Assembly: GCA_039621445.1 (NCBI GenBank)
Contig: CP154956.1
Location: 77,310,474-77,374,473, forward strand
Direction of reading: 5' to 3'
Length of the DNA: 64,000 nt
From: Euglena gracilis
Taxonomy: Eukaryota; Euglenida; Euglenophyceae; Euglenales
Each line of letters opens with the position of its first letter. Positions within the stretch are counted from its first letter, which is position 1. Under the pieces are notes generated by a model. It made no database searches. It saw nothing but the letters and a program-made list of their open reading frames with translations, and was not told the origin of the DNA. The translations under genes were made by a program, and so were the position numbers. Positions 35,765 to 46,899 of this stretch are shown here, piece by piece.

Positions 35765-36370
35765 ACGCCGGATTTGTCCAAAGCCCGGCGTCCGGTTTTC
35801 ATTCCTAAAAATGTCACCAAAAGTGCCCAAAAGTGGCCCTGAGGTGCTGGTATGAGTGTTTCAACCATCAAGGACTGAATTTTGCCATCTGGGGACCAGT
35901 GGGGTGGATATCCAAATTTGGTGAAAATCGGCCCAGATTTGGAAATAGAGTACCGTGCAGCGTGGAAAGATCTGATGAGCACCGCTGGTCGTCTGTTGAA
36001 AAGAGCTTTCGATCGAGGGGTAACTTGGTACCCTAACGTTGCACGCAGCCCGAGATACGCTCGCGATGGTCGGATCGGCCAGAATCTGAGTCGAAACTGT
36101 GGCAATTTTCAGTGACTTTTGGTTTAAGATGCTGAATAAACCCTACAGAAACGTTTTTCTCTCTTCGAATCAACGACCTGAGGGCCTTGGGGGGGCACCA
36201 GAGTTGTGAAATTAGGATTCCCCAGTGACAGAAAATAAGAGCTCCAGGCGGTGTGGCTGAATTTGGTGGTGATCGCCAGTCGTCTGATGAAAAAGAGCTT
36301 TCGATCGAGGGGTGATTTTATACCTGGACGATTGACACAGCCAGAAATACCCTCGCGATCGCCGGAATTT
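35765..36370 (+). repeat. Family M, long copy
   Basis: Contains in one piece the parts found separately at 4690-4930 (inverted) and 3940-4215 (direct): GGTTTTCATTCCTAAAAATG, GATCTGATGAGCACCGCTGG, GCACGCAGCCCGAGATACGC, GATGCTGAATAAACCCTACA. Internally, TCGTCTGTTGAAAAGAGCTT and TCGTCTGATGAAAAAGAGCT are two copies of a shorter unit. ACGCCGGTTCTGTCC repeats (family N) flank it at 36450-36520 and 37050-37130. Confidence 0.65.
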
Positions 36371-36784
36371 GGTGAAGTGCAAAGTGGTGTGACATTGCAG
36401 ATCAGTGGTCGGAGATTGGTCCTGGGAGTGTCCTTTGGCCGAAGGTTGGGGACGCCGGTTCTGTCCTGAACCCGGTGTCTCTGCCGGCTTAAACACGGAC
36501 GCCGGTTCTGTCCAAAGTCCGGCCTCAAGGGCTTTTGACAAATGGCCACAGGATTCAGCAACAATGCACACAGAGCTTCTTTTCAGCAATCATCCAAAAT
36601 TTGACATCCTGATTTGTGAAATCCCACACCTTAGGTGCCTTACGGCATGTCAAGCAAAAGCTCTCCCCATGAGCTTTCATTTGGTACCCTTAGAACTCAG
36701 CCACAGTGCATAGCGCTCTGAAAATTGCTGATCGCATGTTCCGACCCTTTTCGCAAATTCCAAAAACCACTGTGCACCTGCTAT

Positions 36785-37014
36785 GGGGGGTTGGCACACC
36801 CTCCCCCCCCCTCTCTCCGAGGGGCTCGCCATGCCATTTACCCCCCTCCCTCTTCCTAGCCGGACCCCCTCGCCACGCCACCCAACACATTTTTCATTCT
36901 GCAACCATGGCACACCCCTCCCTCCCCCCCATCCGAGACCCCCTCGCCACGCCATTTTCCCGCCATTCCCCCCCCCCCCGTTCGGAACCCCTTGCCACGT
37001 CGTGCCAACCCCCC
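36785..37014. mobile_element. Family R element (R5)
   Basis: Ends GGGGGGTTGGCACACCC and CGTGCCAACCCCCC with the family core CCCCTCGCCACGCCA. Flanking triplets are TAT and CAT. Confidence 0.75.
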
Positions 37015-37417
37015 CATGTTGCCCATCGACAAGGGGGGCTTCTCGAGGGCTTTCAGACGCCGGGCTTTAGGACAGAACCGGCGTCCGGAAAGCCCGTGGG
37101 GGGGGACGCCGGTTCTGTCCTGAACCCGGCGTCTCAATCGCCGGCTGAAATTTCAAAAAGGGGGGGGTAATGCGGCACAGTGGAGGTCGGGCCGACCTAG
37201 GTCGGCCCGACTGGGGGGGGGGGGCTTAAATTTCAAAAAGGGGGTAATGCGGCACAGTGGAGGTCGGGCCGACCTAGGTCGGCCCGACCTCCAAAGGTCG
37301 ATAACACCATGGTCGGCCCGACCTCCAGAAGTAGCATGGCCAATATTCCGCCCGGGGCCGGCCTACGGCCTCCTTGCAGGGGGCGACCCCCTCAAATAAC
37401 AAAATCCCTTTTTGTTA

Positions 37418-38130
37418 CCCGCCCCCCCCCCCTTGTCGTACAACCACCCCTCATTTCCCCCCCCCGGTCACAGGTTGCAGGTTGCGAAAAATTTGACACC
37501 ACCTTACCACTACCCCCCCTTGTTTGAGCACACCTATGGCCTAAAGGACCCCCCAAATGCTCAACTAAGGGGGGGTAAAAATTTTGAGAGAGGCCAAAAA
37601 AATTTTTCGGCGCCTTCGGCGCCTTAAAATTTTTTTTCCCCGAACCCAAATACTCAGGGGGGGGTCAAATAAGGGGGGGGGTAGTGGTACCTACGACCGC
37701 CCCCTCATTTACGACCACCCCCCAGTCACAGGTTGCAGGTCATGGGGTGTTACGACCACGCCCCCGGTCACGGGTTGCAGTCCCGTGGGCTCCTGGGTTG
37801 CAACCCGGTCCAGGCTTGTGCTTAGTCGGGTGCCCCACGGGGGGGGGGGGTGCTAGGGGCAGGCACCCCATAGCACCCGATCCGACCACCCCCCCCGGGG
37901 GGGGGTAGAGTTTTGGGGGGTGCCTGCCCCTAGCAGGCACCCCCCTCCGACCCCAGCGCCGAAGGCGCCGGGGCCTGGAAAAGGCCATTTTCAATGAAGA
38001 TTTTCTGGGTCCGGCCCGGACCCCTATCCCCCCCCCCCGGGGGTGCCTGCTAGGGGCAGGCACCCTATAGCACCCCCCCCCCCGGTCGGTCAGCACAAGC
38101 ATGACCCGGTCGTACGACAAGGGGGGCGGG
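37418..38130. mobile_element. Family A element (A3), interrupted by B2
   Basis: Left part has CTTGTCGTACAACCACCCC and CGGTCACAGGTTGCAGGTTG; right part ends ACCCGGTCGTACGACAAGGG. These match A1 and A2 on both sides of the B2 insertion, and the ACCCGGTC of A is duplicated at the insertion point. Inside lies GGCGCCTTCGGCGCC (37610). Confidence 0.85.
37811..38103. mobile_element. Family B element (B2) nested in A3, perfect 8-bp TSD
   Basis: Ends CAGGCTTGTGCTTAGTCGGG and GTCAGCACAAGCATG. ACCCGGTC occurs directly before (37803-37810) and directly after (38104-38111). Removing B2 and one octamer regenerates the uninterrupted family A right end. Confidence 0.95.
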
Positions 38131-38956
38131 TAGCAAAATGTTCGGGGGGGGGGCAAAATTGTTTTTCGTTGGCCAATTTGAATGGGCAAGGCCTACCGCC
38201 CCCTCCCCCCCCCCCGGTAAAACGGGCATAACTCGGGCCACAAAATTAGGAATGCAGGGTGTCAATGGGGGGATATTTCTCTCCAAAACCACTTCTTTTG
38301 GCGGGAGTGCAAAGTGGGTTTCTCCCGAGGTGGCTCCAAGGGAAGGGGAGGGTCAAAGTACGAGGTTTCCCCCCCTGATGAGCTTTGCTCTTACCCATAA
38401 AGAGATAAGAGCTCAGCGACTGGCCTTATGGCACCACCTTGGGGTCAGGCTGAATTTTGAGGCGAGGCCGACCACACCCGGGGGGGGGAGGCGAAGTTTG
38501 TGCCGGCCACAAACAGACAAGAAGCCATAGTGCATAGGGGGGGCTGCTTGGGCACTTGGCCAAGGCAAAGACCCAGAAAAAGCCCAGCTCTCCGTGGAAT
38601 TGGTCAAATTCAGTCTGTGGGCTCTGGGACCCCCTCCAATTCACTTGAAAGTTGTGACCAGGTGGCCAGGGGCCACCAGGCCACCAGAGAAATAGCATAA
38701 CTATTGCACATGCAGTAATGGTGATAGCATGTATGCAACCCATGCACACATGGGTGTCTGTTTGTAAACCCGTGCAAAACCTCCAAAACCTCCACCTCCA
38801 ACCTTGTGCGGAGCTGTTGTTGGATCACTGGTCAGAAAACCACAGGCGGTCCGTAAGGGACGGGAATTTTTTTTTAGTTAAGGACCGCCCCCTTAAGGAC
38901 CCCCCCCAATACACAGAAACCTGAAAAATTTTTCCGGCCTTCGCCCGTTTTGGGAC

Positions 38957-39190
38957 CAGGCCGTATTTTAGTCGGGTGCCGACCCCACCCCGGAGGTGGG
39001 GTGCCTGCCTGGGCAGGCACTCCAAATCCGACCCCCCCGGGGGGGGGTAGGGCCAAAAATGGTCTATTTTCAAAGGAATGTGCCCGGGCACAGGCTGAAA
39101 TCCGACCCCCCGGGGGGGGGGGTAGCGCCTGCCTGGGCAGGCACTCCGGACCCCCTCCCCCCCCCCCGGGGTTGGTTCCAAAACAGCCTG
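38957..39190. mobile_element. Family Q element (Q2), perfect 8-bp TSD
   Basis: Ends CAGGCCGTATTTTAGTCG and TTGGTTCCAAAACAGCCTG; octamer TTTGGGAC on both sides (38949-38956, 39191-39198). The interior carries CTGCCTGGGCAGGCACTCC twice in inverted order. The ends match those of the intron it sits in. Confidence 0.93.
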
Positions 39191-39486
39191 TTTGGGACCC
39201 ATATGGGAGGTCCCCCCCAAAACCCTCCCAAAAACCCCATTTTTTCACACCGTCCAAAAATTTGATTTTGAGTGTTTTTTGAAGCACAAAAAGCCATTGA
39301 AAATCCAAAAAATTCCCAAGAGAAAAAATGGCAGTGAAATTTTGATTGTGCCAAAATTTGGCCCGCTTTTTTTTGACCTTCGCCATTTTCCACCTCCCTC
39401 CTAAAAGCACCAAATTTAACCGTGAAATTTTTGAGGTTTTTTTGTGAAAGAAATGTGGGTTTCCATCAAAAATCACGTATTCAGGG

Positions 39487-40260
39487 CAGGCTTCTGCTTA
39501 AGGGATTGCAGTACCCCCCCACCTGGCTGGACTGCAGCTAGTCCAAATTTTGCTAGCGGGATTTCTAGCAAACCCCCCCCCCCCCCCGGGGGGGGGCTAG
39601 CTAGTGGAAATTTTTTCGAAGCGCCGGAAATTTTTTGGGACCCCCAAAAATGGCCAAAAATGCCTGCTTTTGGCCATTTTGGGAATTTTTGGAGCAAAAT
39701 CAGCCATTATTTTTGCCAAGAGTCAACCAAAAATGCCAAAGAAGTTTGGCCAAGCTTTGACAATTTCCGTCTTTCATTGCAACCTCGTGCAGCTTTTTTG
39801 GTATATTTATGGTGGTCAACCCCAGCTGCAAAAAAAAAACAATGTGCAAAAGAAAAAGATCGTTCCTCATGGGCCAACATCATAAAAGAACGTAACATCA
39901 CAAAAAAGATCGCATCCGGAGGATCCTTGGACAAGCCCGGTCGCTGGACAAGGGGGAAAGGAAGGTCAGCGGTTCAGGGGAGAGGTATGTATGGTCTTTT
40001 TCAGGGCAGGCCGGGGGAGGATTTTCACAAAAAAAAACGGCGAAACGGGAAAACGGGGATTTGAACCCTAAATCGGGCATTTGCTTAAAGACCCCGGGGG
40101 TACTGGCTGGCGGGGGGGGGGTACTGGCTGGCCAATCGGCTAGACACTGGAAAAAAATGGACTAGCTAGACCCCCTGCGGGGGGGGGGGGTCCCCCGAAC
40201 TGGAAAAGAAGTTTTCCTCCGGCGCACAGTGCCGAGGTGGAAATGAGGTTTTTAATAAGT
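39487..40260. mobile_element. Family K element (K2), right end unclear
   Basis: Starts CAGGCTTCTGCTTAAGGGAT at 39487 and mirrors 1-292 inside. A direct match to 1-60 (CCTCCGG...GGAGGAAAAATGAGGTTTTTAA-like) is at 40215-40260. The K right end AAGCAAAAGCCTG was not found, so the boundary is approximate. 40260-40390 resembles 53700-53840 (TTGTTGGTGAAAATCC ... AATTGCCA). Confidence 0.6.
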
Positions 40261-41159
40261 TTTTGGCACAGGATAATGGAATTGTTGGTGAAAATCCAAC
40301 CCCAATGGCATTTTTCGATGATGGTCTGTCTCAAAAAATTGCCACAAATCAGTTTTTTGGTCATTTTGAAGCCGAAACAACTGTCCCCGTCGTGTTGCAA
40401 ATTCAAAAAGTTGAACTCACAAAAAGCATCGATTGGACAATCCCCTCTTGTAAATCTCTTGTAAAAATAAAGGCAAGTTTGGAAGGTTTATATTAATTTA
40501 CAACGCCTCTGATTTGTAAGCGAGAAAAAATGTGTGGGTTAATGATTTAAAACTTGAGATAAACGACCAATTGCCCAGCTTTTGAAAAATACCATTATGG
40601 ATCAACTTCAAATGACCATTTTGAGAGGAAAAAGAGCAAATTTTTACCAATCAAAGTTTCACCTCTAACCATCAAACGGGGAAAGTTCCCGGTGAACGTC
40701 ACTGGTGAAGTTCACTGGCGGTACGCCCCGCCCATTTGCACACTCCTGAGCATGAGCAGTTTCAAGTATTTATGTTGCGATTCCTGGGGACTAAATACAA
40801 AAACTGTTTGTTTCTGCAAATTTTAGTTGATGTTGGAGTTGAGGATTTCCAAATTCGTGGTGCTGCAAATGAGCACAAGCTCCTGAAGAAGATTTTTTCC
40901 CCAGCGTCTTGGGCGCCGGCTGTTTTTTTTGACCCGTTTTTGGGAACTGTTTTATAACCAGGTTTTGAATAGTGCTGAGCTCTTGAAGAAATCCAGTCGC
41001 TCGCGACTGAAAAAAAAAAAATTCCGGGAACCGGGCCGGGATCATGGTGATAATCCGTCGGTTCCCGAGGTGGCCCTGACCCGGGGGGGGGGCGGGGGGG
41101 GGAGGGGGGTTTCGCCGGTGGTAAGCTTCGCTCTTACCCATAAAGGGATAAGAGCTCAG

Positions 41160-41560
41160 CGACCCCCCCCCCCTAATAAGTGCACGGGTGCGCGCATTTT
41201 AAGGACGTAGTTTCGGACCCCAAGGGGTGTGCACTTATTGGGGCAGTGCGCACTTTTTAGGACAAAGCCGAAAATTCTCATATTTCTCCCAATCTTCTTC
41301 AATTTTCCCCCTATTTTGTGATTTACAGCAACGAGTGAAGTGATTATGTGTCAAATTTGGGCTTGGATGATAGAAATAGTTGGTCTGAGAAAGGCAATTC
41401 TGAGAATTGTGTGTGCTTTCCGACATGAGATGTAGCAGTAATTTCTCCTTTGGGGGGGGGTGCGCACTTTTTAGGGGGGTGGTTTCGGACCCTGGGGGGT
41501 GCGCACTTATTAGGGCACTGCGCACAATTAGGGGGAGCACTTATTAGGGGGGGGTTTAGG
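41160..41560. repeat. Family U repeats (GTGCGCACTTATTAGG)
   Basis: GGGTGTGCACTTATTGGGGC, GTGCGCACTTTTTAGG and GGTGCGCACTTATTAGGGC alternate with GGTTTCGGACCC between 41195 and 41550, flanked by AGCTTCGCTCTTACCCATAA (also at 38384). Confidence 0.6.
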
Positions 41561-41973
41561 AGGTCCCCCCAAAATCCCCCAAAACCCGTTTTTTTCACAC
41601 CTTCCAAAAATTCAACATTTGATTTTGAGAAGTTTTTGAAGCAAAAAATGCCATTGAACATCCCAAAATTTCCAACGACAAAAAACCCATGTGAAATTCG
41701 AATGTTCCAAAATTTGGTCCCATTTTTTGACCCCCTCCTAAAAACTAACAATTTTCAACCCAAAATTTTTGGAAATTTTTTTTGGGAAAAATGTGGTTTT
41801 TCATCAAAAAATCATGTATTTTGGGTTCATTTTTCAAAATAATTTCCAAAAAATTTTCCCCGGCCAAAATCCCCGTTTCCCCAAAATTTTGTGTTGGGCA
41901 GGATTTTTTTTTAGTTGGGACCGTCCTGGAAAACCAAGCATTTCCTGTCTTGGGCAGAAAACAGCCTGGATAT

Positions 41974-42188
41974 GTCCCATCATCTTTGCATCATTCATTC
42001 TGGTGGCGCTTGTGTTGATCCTCTTCTCTGCCCTTCTGGCGTGGATCCTCTGGATCTTCTTTGCGGAGTACACTTGTCAACCAAACAGCATCTTTCCTCT
42101 GCATGGTTATTCATATGGCTGGATCTGCTTCATTTTTGTTTCTGTGCTCTCAATGGCATCAATTTTCACTGGAACAATGGGATTCCTT
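41974..42188 (+). CDS. Four-TM membrane protein, exon 2 (TM3 and TM4)
   Basis: Reads (R)PIIFASFILVALVLILFSAL then LAWILWIFFAEYTCQPNSIF, PLHGYSYGWICFIFVSVLSM and ASIFTGTMGFL. TM3 is PIIFASFILVALVLILFSAL, TM4 is WICFIFVSVLSMASIFTGTM. Start set 5 nt after CTG; end set 3 nt before the next CAG (CTT|GCACAG). There is no GT donor before the stop that follows (ACC ACC TGA), so the next intron must be nonconventional at its 5' side. Confidence 0.75.
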
Positions 42189-44263
42189 GCACAGAGCACC
42201 ACCTGAATTTCCTTCATGCATCACTCGATACCTTTGTAAATCCTTCGGTTTATTGTGGAATGTCCATTTTTTTGTTATTGTGGGAGAGCACGCCGTCGGC
42301 CAGCCATGTGGCTCACAAGAAAATGAGGTTAGCCACATCTTTGTGGTGCGGAACCTCAACAGGCTTCCTTTAAGATCGTGTTTATTGTTGGTGGAGGCTG
42401 TTTTCTTTGGCCATTTTCTGCCATTCTTGGCATATTTCTGCAATTTTTGTCCAGTTTTCCGCTTTTGTGATTTCTTGACCAATTTCAATTTGGGCAATTT
42501 TCATCGTCATCCCCAATTCATCCCCAATCGACAAAACGGCGGTATGGTGGGGATTTCAAGACAGGCGCCGGGCCCAGAAAATAGGTTTAATATTTTTTCC
42601 AGAGACCAAAGATTTCATCATTTTTGGGACCCTTTACAGCTCAATGGGAAGAGGGGGGAACACGGGAATAGCTCACTGTCAGAGAACTTCCCAAAAAAGT
42701 GCTCAAAAAATCGAGGTTTTTGGGATGTTTTCAAAAAAGTGATTTTTGGTGAATGTGCTTAAAATTGACCATTTCAAACATTCAAAAAGTTGCCAAAAAA
42801 TTACCCCTTTGGGCTGCCCGAGGTTCGGGTATGGGAAAAGCTGGGGGGGGGTGGCTTGGTGGGTCCCCCCCCCCCAGCTCCCCCCTATGGGAATCGCTCG
42901 CCCATGGGAATCGCTGGGAGGGGGGAATGGCTTGAGGGGGTCATGGAATTCTTATGCAAAATGAAAAATTTCCCTGTCAGAACCAAAATTTTTTCGAAGT
43001 CCTCTCTAGCAGAAACGAGGGGGAGCTCTTAAAGAATTTTACAGCTTGCATATTTTTTTTTTCATTTTCATTTGTTCATTTGCGTTCATTTGTGGTTTTT
43101 TTTTGCATCGCGTTTTTTTGAGGGTCTATGTTGCGTTGTGATCTTAAAACGCAGTCCAACAGTGAAAAATGTAACCCCCCAATGTAAAGCCCAAATATAG
43201 GTTGTGCCGTCCGAATACAAAGCCCCCCTGATTGAATGCCGCTATTCAAGGGAAAAGGAGAAAAATGTGGGGAAATTTGGTCATTCTGGTTTGGGCCGAT
43301 TACATGGTTTATCTATCATAGATTCAGAAGCTTCCAAACCATTCTGTTGTTTTTGGGTTCACAGCTCCCTGGGGAGGGCTGGACTGCAGGGAGTCCAAAG
43401 TTGGCCAGTGGAGATTTCGTGTGGACCCCCAAGGGGGTCCGCAGGGCAGAACGGGAAACGGCCTCGCGGCCAGGGTGGTGGGTGGGGTGGGGTCGACCCA
43501 CCCCCCCTGCATGGTGGGGGGGGTCGACCCCCCCCACCTCTTCCCGTTCTGGTGGCACCAATTTTTGGACCCGAAAATTTTTTCCCAGCACCTTCGGCGT
43601 TGGGCGTTTTTTTTTTGACCCATTTTGGGACCCATATGGGGAGTCCCCCCAAAACCCCATTTATCCACACCTTCCAAAATATCAACGTTTTCTCAAAAAA
43701 TTTTCCAATTTTGATTGTTCCAAATTTTTGTCGATTTTTTTGAGCTTCGGTTTTTTTTTTTGACCTGAAAATTTTGAGGTTTTTTTTTGCGAAAAATGTT
43801 GTTTTCCATCAAAAAATCAGGTATATTTTGGGTTCATTTTTCAAAAAAAATCCCCCGGCCAACATCCCCGTTGGCCCAAAATTGGTGAAAAATGCTGTGG
43901 TGGGTGGGGGGGGTCGACCCACCTCCCAGGTGGGGGGGGTCGACCCCCCCCCCACCAGGCCTTCCCGTTCTGCCCTGGGGTAGCAGGGCTGGCTAGTGGA
44001 AAAATGCGCCAAATTTTTTGGACCCAAAACTTGCCAAAATGCCCATTTTTTTGGCAAGTTTCTGTGAGGAGGCACACCGCGGTGGAATTTATTGCAGATT
44101 TATCGCTGCAATTCTCAGGATCCAAGTATGGTTTTGTTCAATTCAGATTAGATTTGTGGTTGACCCTCAGGTCACAATGAAACCAGATCGTGAATGGTAT
44201 TTATTCGATTGCATTTGATTCTCCAAATAGAAATCCTTTCGTAGTTTTTTTCCCCCACCACAG
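42189..44263 (+). other. Intron 2 of the four-TM gene, with family F element
   Basis: 5' side GCA-CAGAGCACCACCTG; 3' side either a conventional CCCCCACCACAG|GACC (44263) or a CTG-based site further on, unresolved. Contains G/C runs (42830-42940) and the family F element F1 at 43442-43977. 42240-42740 shows no repeat or gene that I recognise. Confidence 0.5.
43442..43977. mobile_element. Family F element (F1)
   Basis: Ends CAGGGCAGAACGGGAA and TTCCCGTTCTGCCCTG are perfect inverted repeats. The interior has mirrored GGGTGGGGTGGGGTCGACCC blocks, GGACCCATATGGGGAGTCCC and GATTGTTCCAAATTTTTG. Related pieces: 46040-46240, 53950-54525, 60180-60375. The flanking octamers do not match well. Confidence 0.8.
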
Positions 44264-44590
44264 GACCCTGAAGAGGACATTTTTCTTGGGTGTGGAAAAA
44301 ATTTGTTCCCCCAGGTTGGCCCCAACGAGTTCTTCCTGTGCAGCCGCAGGAGGTGCTGTGAGTCCAGGATTAAGCAGCCTGGTCTCGCTGTCCAATTGGC
44401 AAACGACAAGGACTTGCCTGAACTGGACGGGTACCCTGTGGAACCTACAACGTACCCAGTGGCGACTTACCCAGTAGCGCCTTACCCAGCGCCGACTTAC
44501 GTGGCGCCGTACCCAGGGGCGACTTATGCGTCACCAACCCCACTTCCGCAGACTCCTGTGGATTCTTATCGGCACCTTGCCTTTGACTAG
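44264..44590 (+). CDS. Four-TM membrane protein, exon 3 (Cys-rich turn and Pro/Tyr tail)
   Basis: Reads DPEEDIFLGCGKNLFPQVGP, NEFFLCSRRRCCESRIKQPG, then a tail of tandem YPVEPTTYPVATYPVAPYPA-like pentapeptides, ending DSYRHLAFD and TAG at 44588-44590. The SRRRCC stretch after TM4 could be a palmitoylation site, and the Pro/Tyr-rich cytoplasmic tail suggests a protein-binding or repeat-expanded region. Start is the conventional acceptor at 44262-44263; whether it pairs with exon 2 directly is uncertain. Confidence 0.6.
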   Translation, partial: DPEEDIFLGCGKNLFPQVGPNEFFLCSRRRCCESRIKQPGLAVQLANDKDLPELDGYPVEPTTYPVATYPVAPYPAPTYVAPYPGATYASPTPLPQTPVDSYRHLAFD

Positions 44591-45710
44591 CCATTTTGGC
44601 CACTGTCTAGCAGGGATTTTTCAGCCTCCAGGCCAGGGGCAGAGGTGTCTGACAGAACGTGACCCGGGGGAGGGGGAAGGAGGGTGGGACACCAGAGGTT
44701 TTCTTTTAAGGACCCGGGGGAAGGGTCCGGACCCACCCCCCACCCCTGGGGGGAGCTTGGGGGGACCCATTTTCGGGTAGTTCAATTTTGGGATCCAATT
44801 CGGCGTTTCCGCTGAAAATAGAGGAAAAAAGCTCCGCATGGTATCACCCCCAGCTGTCTGAGCATTGGACTGCCAAGGGTGTCCAGATCACTGGCACCTG
44901 TCACCCCAGGGGGGTTTTGTGGGTGGTAGGGTTGCTTTGGACCCCCGGGGGGGTAGGACCGCAAGCCCGGTGCGGACCCCCCCCAAATCGGGCCGTCAAA
45001 GGCCATTTCCCATTTTTTTTGCCCTTCGCGCTGAAAGCCATACCTGGGCCTCTGACCTGCCCTCTCCTCCCCCTGGGGGGCTTCTGACTTAAGCCTTGGT
45101 TGGGATCAGTTCGATATAAGGAGGGTGTATGGGGTTTGGAGGGGGGGTGGGGTGGGAATAGGGGGGGGTTCTGGACCCCCCTGGATTGACCTGGAGGGTT
45201 CCCGGAACCCCTCCAAACAGTAAAAATTCCCTCCCCGGGTCCCCACGCAATGGCCCAGTCTGACCCCCCCCCCCCACCTGCCTGGACGACCTGGAGGGGG
45301 GGGGGAGAGCACCCGGGACCCCCTCCAAAAAGGTCATGTTTTCTTCTGGCGTTTGTTCCATTTTTTTTGCGTTTTGGCAATGTTCGCCCAATGTGTTTTT
45401 GGCTGTTTTGGGGTCGAAAATTTTCAGCTGGGCCGAAAATCGGACACAGATGCACAGATCTGGGATAATTCCATTGATCACCGAACCCCAGGCCCGGGGG
45501 GGGGGGGGTTCCGTCTTCCCAAAAATCCCTGACTTTGACGAGCAAGGCTGCTTTTGAGCTGCAGCTGGAATGAGGTAGTTGGTTGACCAGCAGACAGTGG
45601 ACGTCCACAGGTCCACAACGCGGCGAACTTTTTCCCCCACCCAGGATTTTTTTTTCTGAACAAAACGGGTGTTCATTAGGCTTTTGAAAGCAACTTGGTT
45701 TTTCTGCTGT
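44591..45710. repeat. Partial family C repeats
   Basis: TCAGTTCGATATAAGGAGGG (45107) and the following GTTTGGAGGGGGGG core match family C, with the mirrored CTGGACGACCTGGAGGGGGG. 44590-45090 and 45330-45700 have no recognised content. Confidence 0.5.
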
Positions 45711-45904
45711 CTTGAACTTTTATGATGCAAGATGCAGTTTTTGTCAGGTATTGGATTCGCTAAAACGCAAAAATGTGGCCATCCTGCTCAGTCCATTGTG
45801 GTTTGAAAGGTTGGTTCCGGAGCAGGGTTTGGCTTGTGCTCATGATTTTCTATTTGCACCCGGCCGTCCACTGCTGTTTTCTTTCACCCGAACCCGATTC
45901 CATC

Positions 45905-45965
45905 TCTTGCAGAGATCTCAACCTTTGATTCTGACTGTGAACACTGCAGAGGCTAAACATTCCTT
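45905..45965 (+). repeat. Repeat D, copy 1
   Basis: GCAGAGATCTCAACC...GTGAACACTGCAG. Direct relatives at 53464-53520 (ACAGAGATTCAAACTGTCC, GTGAACACTGCAGGGGCTAC) and 57590-57645 (ACAGAGATCTCAACCCTCC, CGAACACTGCAGGGACT). Spacing and flanks suggest a dispersed repeat; coding frames are not conserved. Confidence 0.55.
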
Positions 45966-46639
45966 TTTGAGATTTCCCCCCATTTCAAGCATGCATATTG
46001 CAAACCGGATAATTGTGCTTTTTTTGGTGACCTGGGGGTGGGGCAGAACGGGAATCGGCCGAACAGGCAGGGAGGCGGGCGGGGGGGGGTCGACCCCACC
46101 ACCTCCTCCCGTATCCGGGGCACCAATTTTCAACCCCAAATTTTTTCCCGGTGCCGTTGTTAAGAATGAAAATGCTGTGGTTGGTGGAGGGAGGTCGACC
46201 CCACCAGACCTTCCCGTACCTTCCCGTACCCTCAGCAAACTCAGCCTGATCAAGACATTTGAAAATTGTGTCACACCCAGCTGTGCCTTTGAATGTTTTC
46301 CCCATGAATTTGGTGGCGTGGTGACACAACTGGGCATGAGTATGAGTGGGAGGCCAGGGCTATTTTGGGCCAGTGAGAAGTGCATCAGCCTGGGGGTGTG
46401 CAGTGCTGTGCGACATGGCATGTCATTGCACCCCACCCCCCCCAGCGCTCCCCTGGGACATTGGCGTGCCTTAGGGGGGGGTGGGTTTTTTCCAGATTTT
46501 AAAGTTGGATTTGAGAAACACTCGTTCCTTTGGATTTCCTTGAAAATTGATAAGTTTTTCCCCCCAACTTTTCCTGGTTGTTTTCCAGTCGTTTGTGTTT
46601 GATTTTTCTCAAATTATCCCTCCCCCGGAATTTCCTCTT

Positions 46640-46740
46640 CAGTGGGTCGCGTCAAGTGAAGAAGAGGATGCGGTTCTGCACCACTGCTTGTGCAGGCAGG
46701 GCTGGATGGAAGGAGGTTTCTCACTTCTATCACCCCGTGG
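46640..46740 (+). repeat. Repeat E, copy 1
   Basis: GAAGAGGATGCGGTTCTGCA, then GCAGGCAGGGCTGGATGGAA. Relatives at 56812-56875 (GAAGGGGATGCGGTTCTGCT) and 59567-59625 (GAAGGGATGTGGTTCTGTTC). Confidence 0.55.
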
Positions 46741-46899
46741 TTGTCCACCCTGCACCCCACAGGCATCTGTGGGAAGGCGCGCACCCACCCCTTCATTGAC
46801 CCCTCCATACATACCGGCCCACTCCATGGAGCTCTTTTGCCTGAAATCCATGGGTTTTGTGCCAGAAAGATGTATTCGGAAAATTATTTTGTTACCCTC

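Larger units (their letters stand above)
35026..41973 (+). other. Nonconventional intron 1 of the four-TM gene (6.9 kb)
   Basis: Starts ACA-CAGGCTTTTTTCT and ends AGAAAACAGCCTG-GATAT, so CAG is at +4 and CTG at -8. The 13-nt ends are complementary at 12 positions. Splicing joins WS|R|PII in frame. The octamers outside (GTCACACA, GATATGTC) no longer match. The ends are those of family Q (CAGGCTGTATTTTA ... AAAACAGCCTG). It contains families M, N, R5, A3 with B2, Q2, K2 and U. Confidence 0.7.

Noticed and set aside
39960-40080. Second tRNA candidate (ATTTGAACCCTAAAT near 40055)
   Set aside because: No acceptor or anticodon stems can be drawn around it.
42061-42762. Longer + frame overlapping exon 2 of the four-TM gene
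   Set aside because: It is a shifted frame with mixed composition; the TM-rich frame is the convincing one.
44190-44477. Alternative frame for exon 3 (ending NLQRTQWRLTQ)
   Set aside because: A CTG-based splice would be in phase, but the competing frame encodes regular YPVxP-type repeats up to a stop, which is more likely real.
45712-46602. 296-codon + frame as a gene
   Set aside because: Crosses repeat D and a family F-like block (46040-46240); no conserved motif.
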